Source: Streptomyces typhae
Lineage (GTDB): Bacteria; Actinomycetota; Actinomycetes; Streptomycetales; Streptomycetaceae
Assembly (NCBI RefSeq): GCF_009755605.1
Contig: NZ_WPNZ01000024.1
Span: 96,853 to 160,852 of the forward strand
Length of the DNA stretch: 64,000 bases
Direction: 5' to 3'
The notes beneath the pieces are model-generated. The model searched no databases. It worked only from the letters and a program-made list of their open reading frames with translations, and was not told where the DNA came from. A program made the position numbers and the translations under genes. Below, one piece after another: positions 35,210 to 42,314 of the stretch (the stretch's first letter is position 1; each line of letters begins with the position of its first letter).

Positions 35210-36899
35210 CACGCAGCGGCCCCGACCGGGGTCCGACATCCTCCGGACCGCACTGCGCCGCAACGTGGGCGCCATGGTCTGGGGCACGCTCCTCATGGGC
35301 CTGTACCAGGCGGGTGAGACGGCGTTCCCCATCGCGCTCGGCATGATCGTCGAGCACACCCTGCGCGACGACCGGAACCTCGGTTCGCTCGCCCTGTCCA
35401 TCGGCGCCCTCGCCGTGATCATCACGACGGTGTCGCTGTCGTGGCGGTTCGGGATGCGCATCCTGCAGAAGGCCAACACGACCGAGGCACACCGCTGGCG
35501 GGTGCGCGTCGCCGAGTGCGGGCTGCAGCCCGTGGCCAGGGACGTCGACCTGAAGTCCGGCGAGGTCCTGACCATCGCCACCGAGGACGCCGACCAGACC
35601 GCCGACATCGTCGAAGTCGTGCCGATGCTGATCAGCTCGCTGGTCGCGGTCCTCGTCGCGGCGGTCGCCCTCGGCCTCGCCGACCTCCGCCTCGGCCTCC
35701 TCGTCATCGTGGGGACCGTCGCGATCCTGTCGATCCTGAGTGTCATGTCGAAGCGGATCGGGGCGAGCACCCAGGAACAGCAGGCACGCGTGGCGCGGGC
35801 GGGCGCGAAGGTCGCCGACCTCATCACCGGCCTGCGCCCGCTGCACGGCTTCGGCGGCAACCACGCCGCGTTCCGGTCCTACCGCGAGGTCAGCACCGAG
35901 GCGAAGCAGCAGGCGATCACCGTGGCCAAGGTGAACGGGGCGTACGCGGGCACCGCCCTCGCCCTCAACGCGGTCCTCGCCGCCGCCGTGACCCTCACGG
36001 CGGGCTGGCTCGCGTTCACCGGCGGGATCGGCATCGGCGACCTCGTCATGGCCGTGGGACTCGCGCAGTTCATCATGGAACCGCTCAAGATGTTCTCGGA
36101 GATGCCCAAGTACGTGATGATCGCGCGGGCGTCCGCCGCGCGGATGGCCCTGGTCCTGAACGCCCCGCCGGTGACGACGCCCGGCCCCGAGCGCCCGGCG
36201 GCGGGCGGCGACCTGGAGGTCGACTGCGTCCGCCACGGATCCCTGCGCAAGCTGAAGTTCAAGGTGCCCGCCGGTGAGTTCGTGGCGATCGCCGCCTACC
36301 AGCCGCACGCCGCCGCCGACCTCGCCGCGATCCTCGCCGCGAAGGTGCCTCCGGACGCGTACGACGGGACCGTGCGGGTCAGCGGACAGGAACTCGCGGA
36401 CCTCTCGGTTGCGGCGGTCCGCGAGCACATGCTGGTGAACCCCTACGACGGGGAGATCTTCGCGGGCACGCTCCGCACGAACATCGACCCCTCGGGCACC
36501 AGCGGCTCGGTCGCCGAGGCCGTCGAGGCGTCCATGCTGACCGACGTCGTGGCCCTGCACCGGGAAGGACTCGACTACGCCGTGCGCGACCGCGGCGCCA
36601 ACCTCTCCGGAGGGCAGCGCCAACGCCTCTCGCTGGCCCGCGCCCTCGCCGCCGACACCGAGGTCCTGGTCCTGCACGACCCGACGACCGCCGTCGACGC
36701 CGTCACCGAACAGCTCATCGCCCGCAAAATCGCGCACCTGCGCCGCGGCCGCACCACCATCGTCCTCACCAGCAGCCCGGCCCTCCTGGACGTCGCCGAC
36801 CGGGTCCTGATCCTGGACGAGGGCGCCATCACGGCCGAGGACACCCACCGCCACCTGCTCGCCACCGACGAGGGTTACTGCCGGGCGGTCGCGCGCTGA
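35196..36899 (+). CDS. cchI: ABC exporter half-transporter with degenerate Walker motifs
   Basis: 567-residue half-exporter. A six-helix membrane domain (about 1-310) is followed by a nucleotide-binding domain in which Walker A is lost (AAYQPHAAADL), Walker B reads VLVLHDPTT (His for Asp, Asp for the catalytic Glu), the Q-loop Gln is Asn (VNPYDG) and the switch His is absent (TSSPALL). The signature NLSGGQRQRLSLARAL is perfect. It cannot be a normal ATPase alone; it complements CchG. The ATG at 35196 lies inside the end of cchH (14-bp overlap). Confidence 0.9.
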   Translation: MTTPDTQRPRPGSDILRTALRRNVGAMVWGTLLMGLYQAGETAFPIALGMIVEHTLRDDRNLGSLALSIGALAVIITTVSLSWRFGMRILQKANTTEAHRWRVRVAECGLQPVARDVDLKSGEVLTIATEDADQTADIVEVVPMLISSLVAVLVAAVALGLADLRLGLLVIVGTVAILSILSVMSKRIGASTQEQQARVARAGAKVADLITGLRPLHGFGGNHAAFRSYREVSTEAKQQAITVAKVNGAYAGTALALNAVLAAAVTLTAGWLAFTGGIGIGDLVMAVGLAQFIMEPLKMFSEMPKYVMIARASAARMALVLNAPPVTTPGPERPAAGGDLEVDCVRHGSLRKLKFKVPAGEFVAIAAYQPHAAADLAAILAAKVPPDAYDGTVRVSGQELADLSVAAVREHMLVNPYDGEIFAGTLRTNIDPSGTSGSVAEAVEASMLTDVVALHREGLDYAVRDRGANLSGGQRQRLSLARALAADTEVLVLHDPTTAVDAVTEQLIARKIAHLRRGRTTIVLTSSPALLDVADRVLILDEGAITAEDTHRHLLATDEGYCRAVAR

Positions 36900-36903
36900 C
36901 GCC

Positions 36904-36932
36904 GACCGGCCCCGCCCGGTGGCGGGCCGGTC
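36904..36932. terminator. Hairpin between convergent cchI and cchJ
   Basis: GC-rich stem (36904-36916 with 36921-36932, one bulge, 4-base loop) just after the cchI stop and touching the cchJ stop codon; it can terminate both transcripts. Confidence 0.75.
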
Positions 36933-38094
36933 AGGCGAGCGCCCAGGCGACATCCCTGAGCAGGGCGTGCCGCCAGCCCGCACGGTCGTGCCCCGACGCC
37001 GAGCGGGACACCCGCACGGTGGCACCGGCGCGTTCCGCGAGGCCCTCGACCAGCTCGCAGTGGGGCAGCATCCGCGTCTCGTGCTCCCCGACGTCGAACG
37101 CGACCTTGAGGCCGGAGAGACCGGCGCCCGCGCGCAGCCGCTCGGCGACGACACCGCCGGCGGGCCCGCCCAGCGGGTCCGCCAGGTCCATGGCGCCCGG
37201 CGCCCACCAGAACGACGGTGACTGACAGGCGACGCGCGACACCAGGCCGGGGAACTCCATGGCGGCGTACAGGGCGCTGAGCCCGCCGAGGCTCTGCCCG
37301 GCGACGACGAGCCGGTCCACGTCGGCGACCACCCCGGACTCCGCCACCAGCGGAAGGAGTTCGTCGCGGACCGCCTCCCACAGCTCGGGGCGGCAGGTGA
37401 ACTCGGCCTCCCGGTCCTTGGCGGGGAGGAAGACCAGCGTCACCGGAGGCATCGCGCCGTCGGCGACCGCCGCGTCGAAGGCCGCCATCGCCGGGTGCAG
37501 ATGCAGCCAGTCGTCCCCGTCGAGCAGCAGGACCACGGGCCCGCCGCCACCCGCCGGGTGGACCCGCACCGTCCGCCGCCCGCCCAGGCGCTCGCTCGCC
37601 CAGCGCAGCCTGGTGCCCGGCAGGGGCAGTACGTCGTCGGCGCCGACAACGGGCCAGTACGGCTGGGCCGGGGCGTCCGGGGTAGCGGCGATGGACCGGT
37701 CGCCGCCCGCGCCGTGGGGGTTCAACGGGTCGGCGTACGCGGTGAAGTGCCTGCCGCCCGTACCGTCGGTGCCGCTCGTGCTGTCGCCCGCGTCGCCCGC
37801 GTCGTCCGCGTCGTGCACGAGGAACTGGTACGTCACGCGCAGCCGGGCGGGCATCGGCACCTGCGCGAACCAGCAGTCCGTGTCGCCGAAGCGCGTCAGG
37901 AGCACCGGTTCCGACCAGCTATCGAAGCCGACGCGGGCGGCGGAGCCACGCCACAGGAACAGGGTCGACCACCCGCCGTCGGCGGTGGGCACGGAGGCGG
38001 GCGCGCCCGCCTCGGCCCAGAACTCCTCGGTGCCGGGAGCCGCGGAGAGCCCGAACCGGGCGAAGACGTCGGGGGAGTCGGGGAGATGGTTCAT
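36931..38094 (-). CDS. cchJ: Siderophore esterase (Fes/IroE-like alpha/beta hydrolase)
   Basis: 387-residue enzyme. The N-terminal beta-sandwich segment (about 1-165, LRVTYQFLVHDAD) resembles enterochelin-esterase N-domains. The C-terminal esterase domain holds nucleophile GQSLGGLSA, and a likely catalytic His in ASGHDRAGW near residue 375. In S. coelicolor the homologue belongs to the cch cluster, where roles in product release or iron release have been considered; absence of a thioesterase in CchH fits the former. The ATG at 38094 is immediately preceded by an iron box, leaving no room for a normal leader. Confidence 0.88.
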   Translation of the reverse strand: MNHLPDSPDVFARFGLSAAPGTEEFWAEAGAPASVPTADGGWSTLFLWRGSAARVGFDSWSEPVLLTRFGDTDCWFAQVPMPARLRVTYQFLVHDADDAGDAGDSTSGTDGTGGRHFTAYADPLNPHGAGGDRSIAATPDAPAQPYWPVVGADDVLPLPGTRLRWASERLGGRRTVRVHPAGGGGPVVLLLDGDDWLHLHPAMAAFDAAVADGAMPPVTLVFLPAKDREAEFTCRPELWEAVRDELLPLVAESGVVADVDRLVVAGQSLGGLSALYAAMEFPGLVSRVACQSPSFWWAPGAMDLADPLGGPAGGVVAERLRAGAGLSGLKVAFDVGEHETRMLPHCELVEGLAERAGATVRVSRSASGHDRAGWRHALLRDVAWALA

Positions 38095-38113
38095 GCAGGT
38101 GAGCCTAACCTCA
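38095..38113 (-). promoter_or_regulatory. Iron box abutting the cchJ start codon
   Basis: On the minus strand TGAGGTTAGGCTCACCTGC matches the consensus at 16 of 19 positions, and it sits inside a longer perfect inverted repeat (GCAGGTGAG / CTCACCTGC, 38095-38118). The box ends directly at the ATG. Confidence 0.88.
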
Positions 38114-38144
38114 CCTGCACGGACCGCTCCAGGCGTCGCGGGGC

Positions 38145-38558
38145 TCAGGCCCAGGTGCCGACGACCTGCGTGTTGTCGACCCCGGACAGGAAGTAGAAGT
38201 AGTACTCCCCGCCGCTCAGGTTGTAGTAGGCCGATGTCCCGCCGTTGCAGGGGATCCTGACGACGTTGCCCACGGGCCGGTCGCGTCCCCACGTCACGTG
38301 GTAGAGCTGCGCGGCCACGATGTCACTGTCGCAGTTGGCGTGCAGGGCCACCTGGTGGCCGCCCTGTACGAGGTCCGCCTTCGGTGAGGACCCGTACCCG
38401 TTGAACCAGACGTTGAAGGGAGGGGGAGCGGCGACGGCGGCTCGCTGCGGCGGCGCGGCGGGCTGCTGCCGGGCCTCGGCCGCATGGGCCGGAGCCGCTG
38501 TCAGGCCGAGGGTGAGCAGTGCCGTCGCGGTGGCGAAGCAGATACGCGGGATGCGCAT
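38145..38558 (-). CDS. Small secreted protein, paralogue A
   Basis: 137-residue protein with a clear Sec signal peptide (MRIPR, hydrophobic core, APAHA cleavage near residue 26), an Ala/Pro linker, and a compact C-terminal domain of about 90 residues. That domain contains WFNGYG, ANCDSDIVAAQLYH, IPCNGG and FLSGVDNTQVV. The two Cys could form one disulfide. About half of the domain positions match the neighbouring protein, so the two genes arose by tandem duplication. I do not recognise the family. It is next to cchJ but has no iron box of its own. Confidence 0.8.
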   Translation of the reverse strand: MRIPRICFATATALLTLGLTAAPAHAAEARQQPAAPPQRAAVAAPPPFNVWFNGYGSSPKADLVQGGHQVALHANCDSDIVAAQLYHVTWGRDRPVGNVVRIPCNGGTSAYYNLSGGEYYFYFLSGVDNTQVVGTWA

Positions 38559-38606
38559 GGGGAGACTTCCGTTCTGTGCGGCGGTGCGGGGCGGTGGACG
38601 GAGCGA

Positions 38607-39140
38607 TCAGGCGCCGTCGGCGACGACGTTGGTGTTGTCGACGCCGGAGATGAAGTGGAAGTAGTAGAAGCCGCCGCGCAGCTGGTAGTTCAGGGTCTTC
38701 GGAGCCCTGTTGCAGGACACCTTGAACGCGCTGCCGACCCGGGGGTCGACGCCCGTCGCCGAGTGGTAGAGCTGCCCCACCAGGGCGTCGCTGTCGCAGT
38801 CCGCCTTGAGCGTGTAGCGGTGCGCTCCGAACTGGATGCTCAGGGTCGGGGAGTAGCCCTGACCGTTGAACCATGTGTCGAAGAGGACGCTCTTGGTGTG
38901 CGCGTGGGATACCCGGTCCGGGCCCGCGGGTGCGGCGCCCGCTGTCGGCGGGGCGGCGGGTGCGGAGCCGGGAGCGGGCGGAGCTGCGGGTGTGGAAGCC
39001 GCCGTTGCCGGTGCGGCGGGCGCGGAGGCCGCCGTTGCCGGTGCGGCGGGCGCGGGGGCCGCCGTTGCCGGTGCGGCTGGGCCTGCCGCCAACGCGGCCA
39101 GTGCGATCAGGGCCGCGGGGTGTCGATGCATGGGCGTCAT
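38607..39140 (-). CDS. Small secreted protein, paralogue B
   Basis: 177-residue secreted protein. Signal peptide in the first 30 residues, followed by a long Ala/Pro linker of repeated APAAPATAAS-like units. The C-terminal domain is paralogous to the neighbour, with WFNGQGYSP, ADCDSDALVGQLYH, VSCNRAP and FISGVDNTNVV. ATG at 39140 is used; ATG at 39131 has better spacing to the AGGAAGG site. It is 48 bp upstream of paralogue A in the same direction, so the two are probably one transcript. Function unknown; the domain looks like a small beta-rich extracellular fold. Confidence 0.78.
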   Translation of the reverse strand: MTPMHRHPAALIALAALAAGPAAPATAAPAPAAPATAASAPAAPATAASTPAAPPAPGSAPAAPPTAGAAPAGPDRVSHAHTKSVLFDTWFNGQGYSPTLSIQFGAHRYTLKADCDSDALVGQLYHSATGVDPRVGSAFKVSCNRAPKTLNYQLRGGFYYFHFISGVDNTNVVADGA

Positions 39141-39210
39141 GCCTTCCTGACGGGGAGGGGACGATCCGGGGGGAGGGAGCGGGGAGGGGCGCCCGCGGTG
39201 CCCCGCGAAC

Positions 39211-39246
39211 GGCCCTTCGCCGGCCCCCCGTGCCGGCGAAGGGGCC
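39211..39246. terminator. Long hairpin upstream of the secreted-protein pair
   Basis: A 14-bp stem with one bulged G (39211-39224 with 39232-39246). It is 70 bp upstream of paralogue B on its 5-prime side, so it either ends transcription from the right or folds in the leader of the secreted genes. Confidence 0.6.
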
Positions 39247-39507
39247 CTCACCTCCCCTCCTGGTCACCCCGCGGGCAGTGCGGCCGGCGGGGTGTGTTCC
39301 GAGTCTGTGGTGGCTTCGGACCTCCCACAACGACAACCCGGCTGCTTCACCGAAGTCGGGATTCCCAGGCCTGCGACCTGCTGGGACGCGGACGTCCCGG
39401 GACGCGGGGACACATCTGTACGGGGCGCCTGCGAGGGCGGCACCGGCAGCACGACGGCAGCTACGTGGCAGCGGTGGCGGTTCGGGGGCTTCGTCGAAGG
39501 CCGGTGC

Positions 39508-39700
39508 ATGTTCATGGGGTGGGAAGCGGAGCGGGAGGCCGTTGCTGCGCGGTGTCGGTGTCGAATCCGAGGCGGAACTCGCCTTCGGCGCGCTGCACCA
39601 GCTCCTGTTCCCGCACCTGGACCGCCTCGACGCGCTGCCCGCCCCGGGGGCCGCGGCCCTGCGGGCGGCCTTCGGCCTGGCCGAGGGCGCACATGACGAA
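39508..39700 (+). pseudogene. Fragment of a LuxR-family (LAL) ATPase regulator
   Basis: The stretch starting ATG at 39508 encodes MFMGWEAEREAVAA, like the N-terminus of large LAL regulators. It is followed, in another frame (from 39539), by LLRGVGVESEAELAFGALHQLLF and LDRLDALPAP...AALRAAFGL, a segment normally found some 60-90 residues later. The Walker A part between them and everything downstream is missing. It is a short decayed remnant facing the intact LuxR gene. Confidence 0.7.
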
Positions 39701-39773
39701 GCAGGGGTCCGGCGTGCTCCTGTTCTTCGGCGGGTCCGGCCACCGGTGCGAGCACCGCACCGTCAGGCCCGGC

Positions 39774-40910
39774 TCAGCACGACAGGCAGGCGATGAGCTC
39801 CTCCCGGCTGGACACGCCCGTTTTGCGGTAGATCGCCTTGAGGTGGTCGTTCACGGTGTGCGGCGACAGATGCAGGCGGCGGGCGATCTGCTTGACGGCT
39901 TCGCCCCGCAGGGCCTGCTCGACGACCGTCCGTTCCCGCGCGGAGATCCCGTACCAGGACGCGAGGGCGGGCAACAGGTCGGCGGCGGGGGCAGGTTGCA
40001 GGGTCACGACGACACCGCCACCGACACCACCGCCACCGATGTCATTGGCATCACCGGCATCACCGGCATCACCGGCATCACCGGCGCCGCCCGCCGTCCC
40101 GCCGAGCAGCGGCTGGGCCTGGAGGGAGAACCAGCCGTGGGACGTGGGGGCCCGGGTCAGGGCGGGGGCGGCGGTGCGGCGTGCGGTGTAGACGATGTGC
40201 CAGAGAAAGCCGAACCGTTCCGCGGGGTCGGCGGTGCGGCCCCGCCGGGTGGGGTAGACGCCGGGCAGGAGCCGGTGCAGCGGATCGGCTCCCGTCGACG
40301 TCGTGCCGATGATCCGGTCGTCCGCGCCGATGACGACGACCATGGGTGGGAACCGGAAGTGCCGGGGACGCAGTGGCCTCGCCGTCACGAACGCCCGCAC
40401 CGCCAGGGCGAGCGGCTCCGCCAGGTCGGCGGCGCGCGTGGCCTCGGCCGGTGAGAAGGGCCGGGAGCCGCGCTCGCGCAGCAGGACGAGGGCGCCCCGG
40501 GGGACACCCCGGTGCACGAGGGCGACGCACAACTCGCTGCCGTAGCTGTCGGCCGCCATGATGCGGTGCAGCCTGCGCGTTCCGGGCCGTTCGTCCCACG
40601 CTCCGGCGCCGAGCACCACGGCGGGAAAGGCGCCGCGGACGAGGTCGGCGACGGGGCTGCGGCTGCGGCCGAGCGCGTCCTCGCTGTCCATGCGGCGCCG
40701 GGCCGCGGCGTCGTAGCTGTTGCGGCAGGCGAGGAAGCAGCGGGCGCCCGTGACGGGATCGAACCCGGTGAGCAGATATCCGTCGTGCGGTACGACACGG
40801 CCCACCTGGAGCGACAGCTCGTCGCCGAGTTCGGCGACGCCGCCCGCCCGAGCCGCCACGTCCGGCACGGCCCGACACACTGAGTCCAAGGAACACGCCC
40901 CGGTGGTCAT
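39774..40910 (-). CDS. LuxR-family transcriptional regulator
   Basis: 378-residue regulator with a C-terminal LuxR/GerE helix-turn-helix (YGISARERTVVEQALRGE...IARRLHLSPHTVNDHLKAIYRKTGVSSREEL, residues about 310-370). The N-terminal 200 residues look like a GAF-type sensor domain (VAELGDELSLQVGRVVPHDGYLL). A repetitive GDAGDAGDAGDAND linker, encoded by a 9-bp tandem DNA repeat at 40040-40085, precedes the HTH. ATG at 40910 lacks a clear ribosome site and may be leaderless. Target genes unknown. Confidence 0.85.
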   Translation of the reverse strand: MTTGACSLDSVCRAVPDVAARAGGVAELGDELSLQVGRVVPHDGYLLTGFDPVTGARCFLACRNSYDAAARRRMDSEDALGRSRSPVADLVRGAFPAVVLGAGAWDERPGTRRLHRIMAADSYGSELCVALVHRGVPRGALVLLRERGSRPFSPAEATRAADLAEPLALAVRAFVTARPLRPRHFRFPPMVVVIGADDRIIGTTSTGADPLHRLLPGVYPTRRGRTADPAERFGFLWHIVYTARRTAAPALTRAPTSHGWFSLQAQPLLGGTAGGAGDAGDAGDAGDANDIGGGGVGGGVVVTLQPAPAADLLPALASWYGISARERTVVEQALRGEAVKQIARRLHLSPHTVNDHLKAIYRKTGVSSREELIACLSC

Positions 40911-40968
40911 GGAACGATGCTGGCACACAACGCCCCACCAAGTCCGGGTATTTGGGTGTTCCTGCCGA

Positions 40969-41175
40969 CTACGGCCCTTCCTCGTGTCGGTGCTGGTGCT
41001 GGTGCTGGTGCTGGTGCCGCTCGTGCCGCTGACGGCGCCGCGCCTCCCGCTCCTCGCGGCCGAGCTGCTTCTCCCGCTGTCCTTCCGTACGCAGCCTTTC
41101 GTCGTGTATGGCTATGCCGTCTGTTTCCTTCTTGCGGCCCCGCACCTCTTTGAGCGCGGACTTCAGCCAACCCAT
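40969..41175 (-). CDS. Small charged protein with His/Gln repeat tail
   Basis: 68-residue highly charged protein, MGWLKSALKEVRGRKKETDG at the start, a Glu/Arg-rich helix and a C-terminal HQHQHQHQHRH tract. The start is well supported: AAGGAG lies 8 bp upstream of the ATG at 41175. The His-rich tail could bind metal ions, but that is inference. Its upstream side carries an 11-bp tandem repeat. The His/Gln tract is encoded by a GGTGCT microsatellite (40985-41020 on the plus strand). Confidence 0.65.
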   Translation of the reverse strand: MGWLKSALKEVRGRKKETDGIAIHDERLRTEGQREKQLGREEREARRRQRHERHQHQHQHQHRHEEGP

Positions 41176-41207
41176 TGGTCATCTCCTTGTCTGTTCGGGC
41201 CTGTTAG

Positions 41208-41278
41208 GTGTCTGCCAGGGGTCTGTCAGGGGTCTGTTCGGGGTCTGCTCGGGGTCTGCTCGGGGTCTGTTCGGGTGC
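41208..41278. repeat. 11-bp tandem repeat (GGGGTCTGYTC)
   Basis: About six imperfect copies between the 3-prime end of the SDR gene and the 5-prime end of the His/Gln-tail protein gene, thus within the latter's presumed promoter region. Confidence 0.85.
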
Positions 41279-41294
41279 GCGTTCTGGTTTCTGT

Positions 41295-42278
41295 TCAGGT
41301 GGAGCGCTGGTTGTAGGCGTCCGCCGCCCTCTCGTTCATGGCGCTGCCCAGCACCTGCGCCCTGCCGGTGACGGCGCCCTGCGGCGGCGCGATGTCCTTA
41401 CCCTCGCGCAGGGACTCCCGGGTGCCGGTCCCCTCGGGGAGCAGCCGGGCCATGAGGCCGTTGAGGCGCGTAGTCAGGGCGGGCGCCACGCCGTGCGCGA
41501 GGTCGGCGGCGCGCGCCGCGGGTGTCAGGACGAGCCGGGTGCGACGCCGGACCACGGCGTCCGCGATGCGCTCGGCCGCGCGCTGGGCGTTCATGGACAC
41601 CAGTGGTGCCCCGGCGAGCGCGGAGAACCAGCCGTACTCCTTGCCGCGGTCGCCGCCGAACTGCGCGTGCAGATGCGAGCCGGTGCGCATAAGGCCCGGA
41701 TAGACAGCTGTGACGGTGACGCCGTCGGCGGCCGTCTCGGCGTGCAGCCCCTCCGCGAGCACGCCCGTCGCCGCCTTGGCGCACGCGTACGGCAGCAGAT
41801 GCGGCACTCCCATGAGGCCGCCCACGGACGAGATGAGCGCGAGACGTCCGCCGTGCGTGCTCTCCCGGAGGTACGGCAGGGATTCCAGGGCGGTGTGCAG
41901 GGCGCCCAGGAACATCGTGTCCATGGCTGAACGGAACTCGTCCGCGCCGATCGAGTCGAGCGGCGCGACCTGGATGATCCCGGCGTTGGCGACGACGATG
42001 TCCGGGCCGCCGCTTCTCTCGTGGGCGGTGCGCAGCACGGCCCGGACCTGCTCCTGGTCGCGGACGTCGCACGTCGCCGTGTGCAGGGAGGCCCCGGGGT
42101 GCCGCCGCCGCAACTTGTCCCGCGCGTCCTCCAGTTCGGAGGTGTCGCGGGCGGCCAGGGTGACGGCGCAGCCCCGCGCTGCCAGGCGGTCGGCGATCAG
42201 CAGGCCGAGGCCGCGCGATCCGCCCGTGACGAGAGCGGAGTGCTCCGCCAGGGCCTGCGGGGAACGAGTCGTACGCAT
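41295..42278 (-). CDS. Short-chain dehydrogenase/reductase
   Basis: 327-residue SDR with an extended C-terminus. Motifs: cofactor glycine loop VTGGSRGLG, NAG (VVANAG), catalytic Ser in LISSVGG and YACAK as the YxxxK pair. The C-terminal 70 residues (SMNAQRAAERIADAVVRRRTRLVLTP onwards) are typical of larger classical SDRs of unknown substrate. ATG at 42278 follows AGGAG. It is 36 bp downstream of the alcohol dehydrogenase gene, probably one operon. Confidence 0.9.
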   Translation of the reverse strand: MRTTRSPQALAEHSALVTGGSRGLGLLIADRLAARGCAVTLAARDTSELEDARDKLRRRHPGASLHTATCDVRDQEQVRAVLRTAHERSGGPDIVVANAGIIQVAPLDSIGADEFRSAMDTMFLGALHTALESLPYLRESTHGGRLALISSVGGLMGVPHLLPYACAKAATGVLAEGLHAETAADGVTVTAVYPGLMRTGSHLHAQFGGDRGKEYGWFSALAGAPLVSMNAQRAAERIADAVVRRRTRLVLTPAARAADLAHGVAPALTTRLNGLMARLLPEGTGTRESLREGKDIAPPQGAVTGRAQVLGSAMNERAADAYNQRST

Positions 42279-42314
42279 GTCTGGGAGTCTCCTCAGGAGG
42301 GTCGTCCGGGGGCG

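Noticed and set aside
25040..35860. A 3606-codon open frame antisense to the NRPS gene
   Set aside because: It is the mirror frame of a GC-rich coding region with GC-rich third positions; its translation is Val/Gly/Arg/Asp-rich without any domain, and the sense strand encodes unmistakable NRPS domains.
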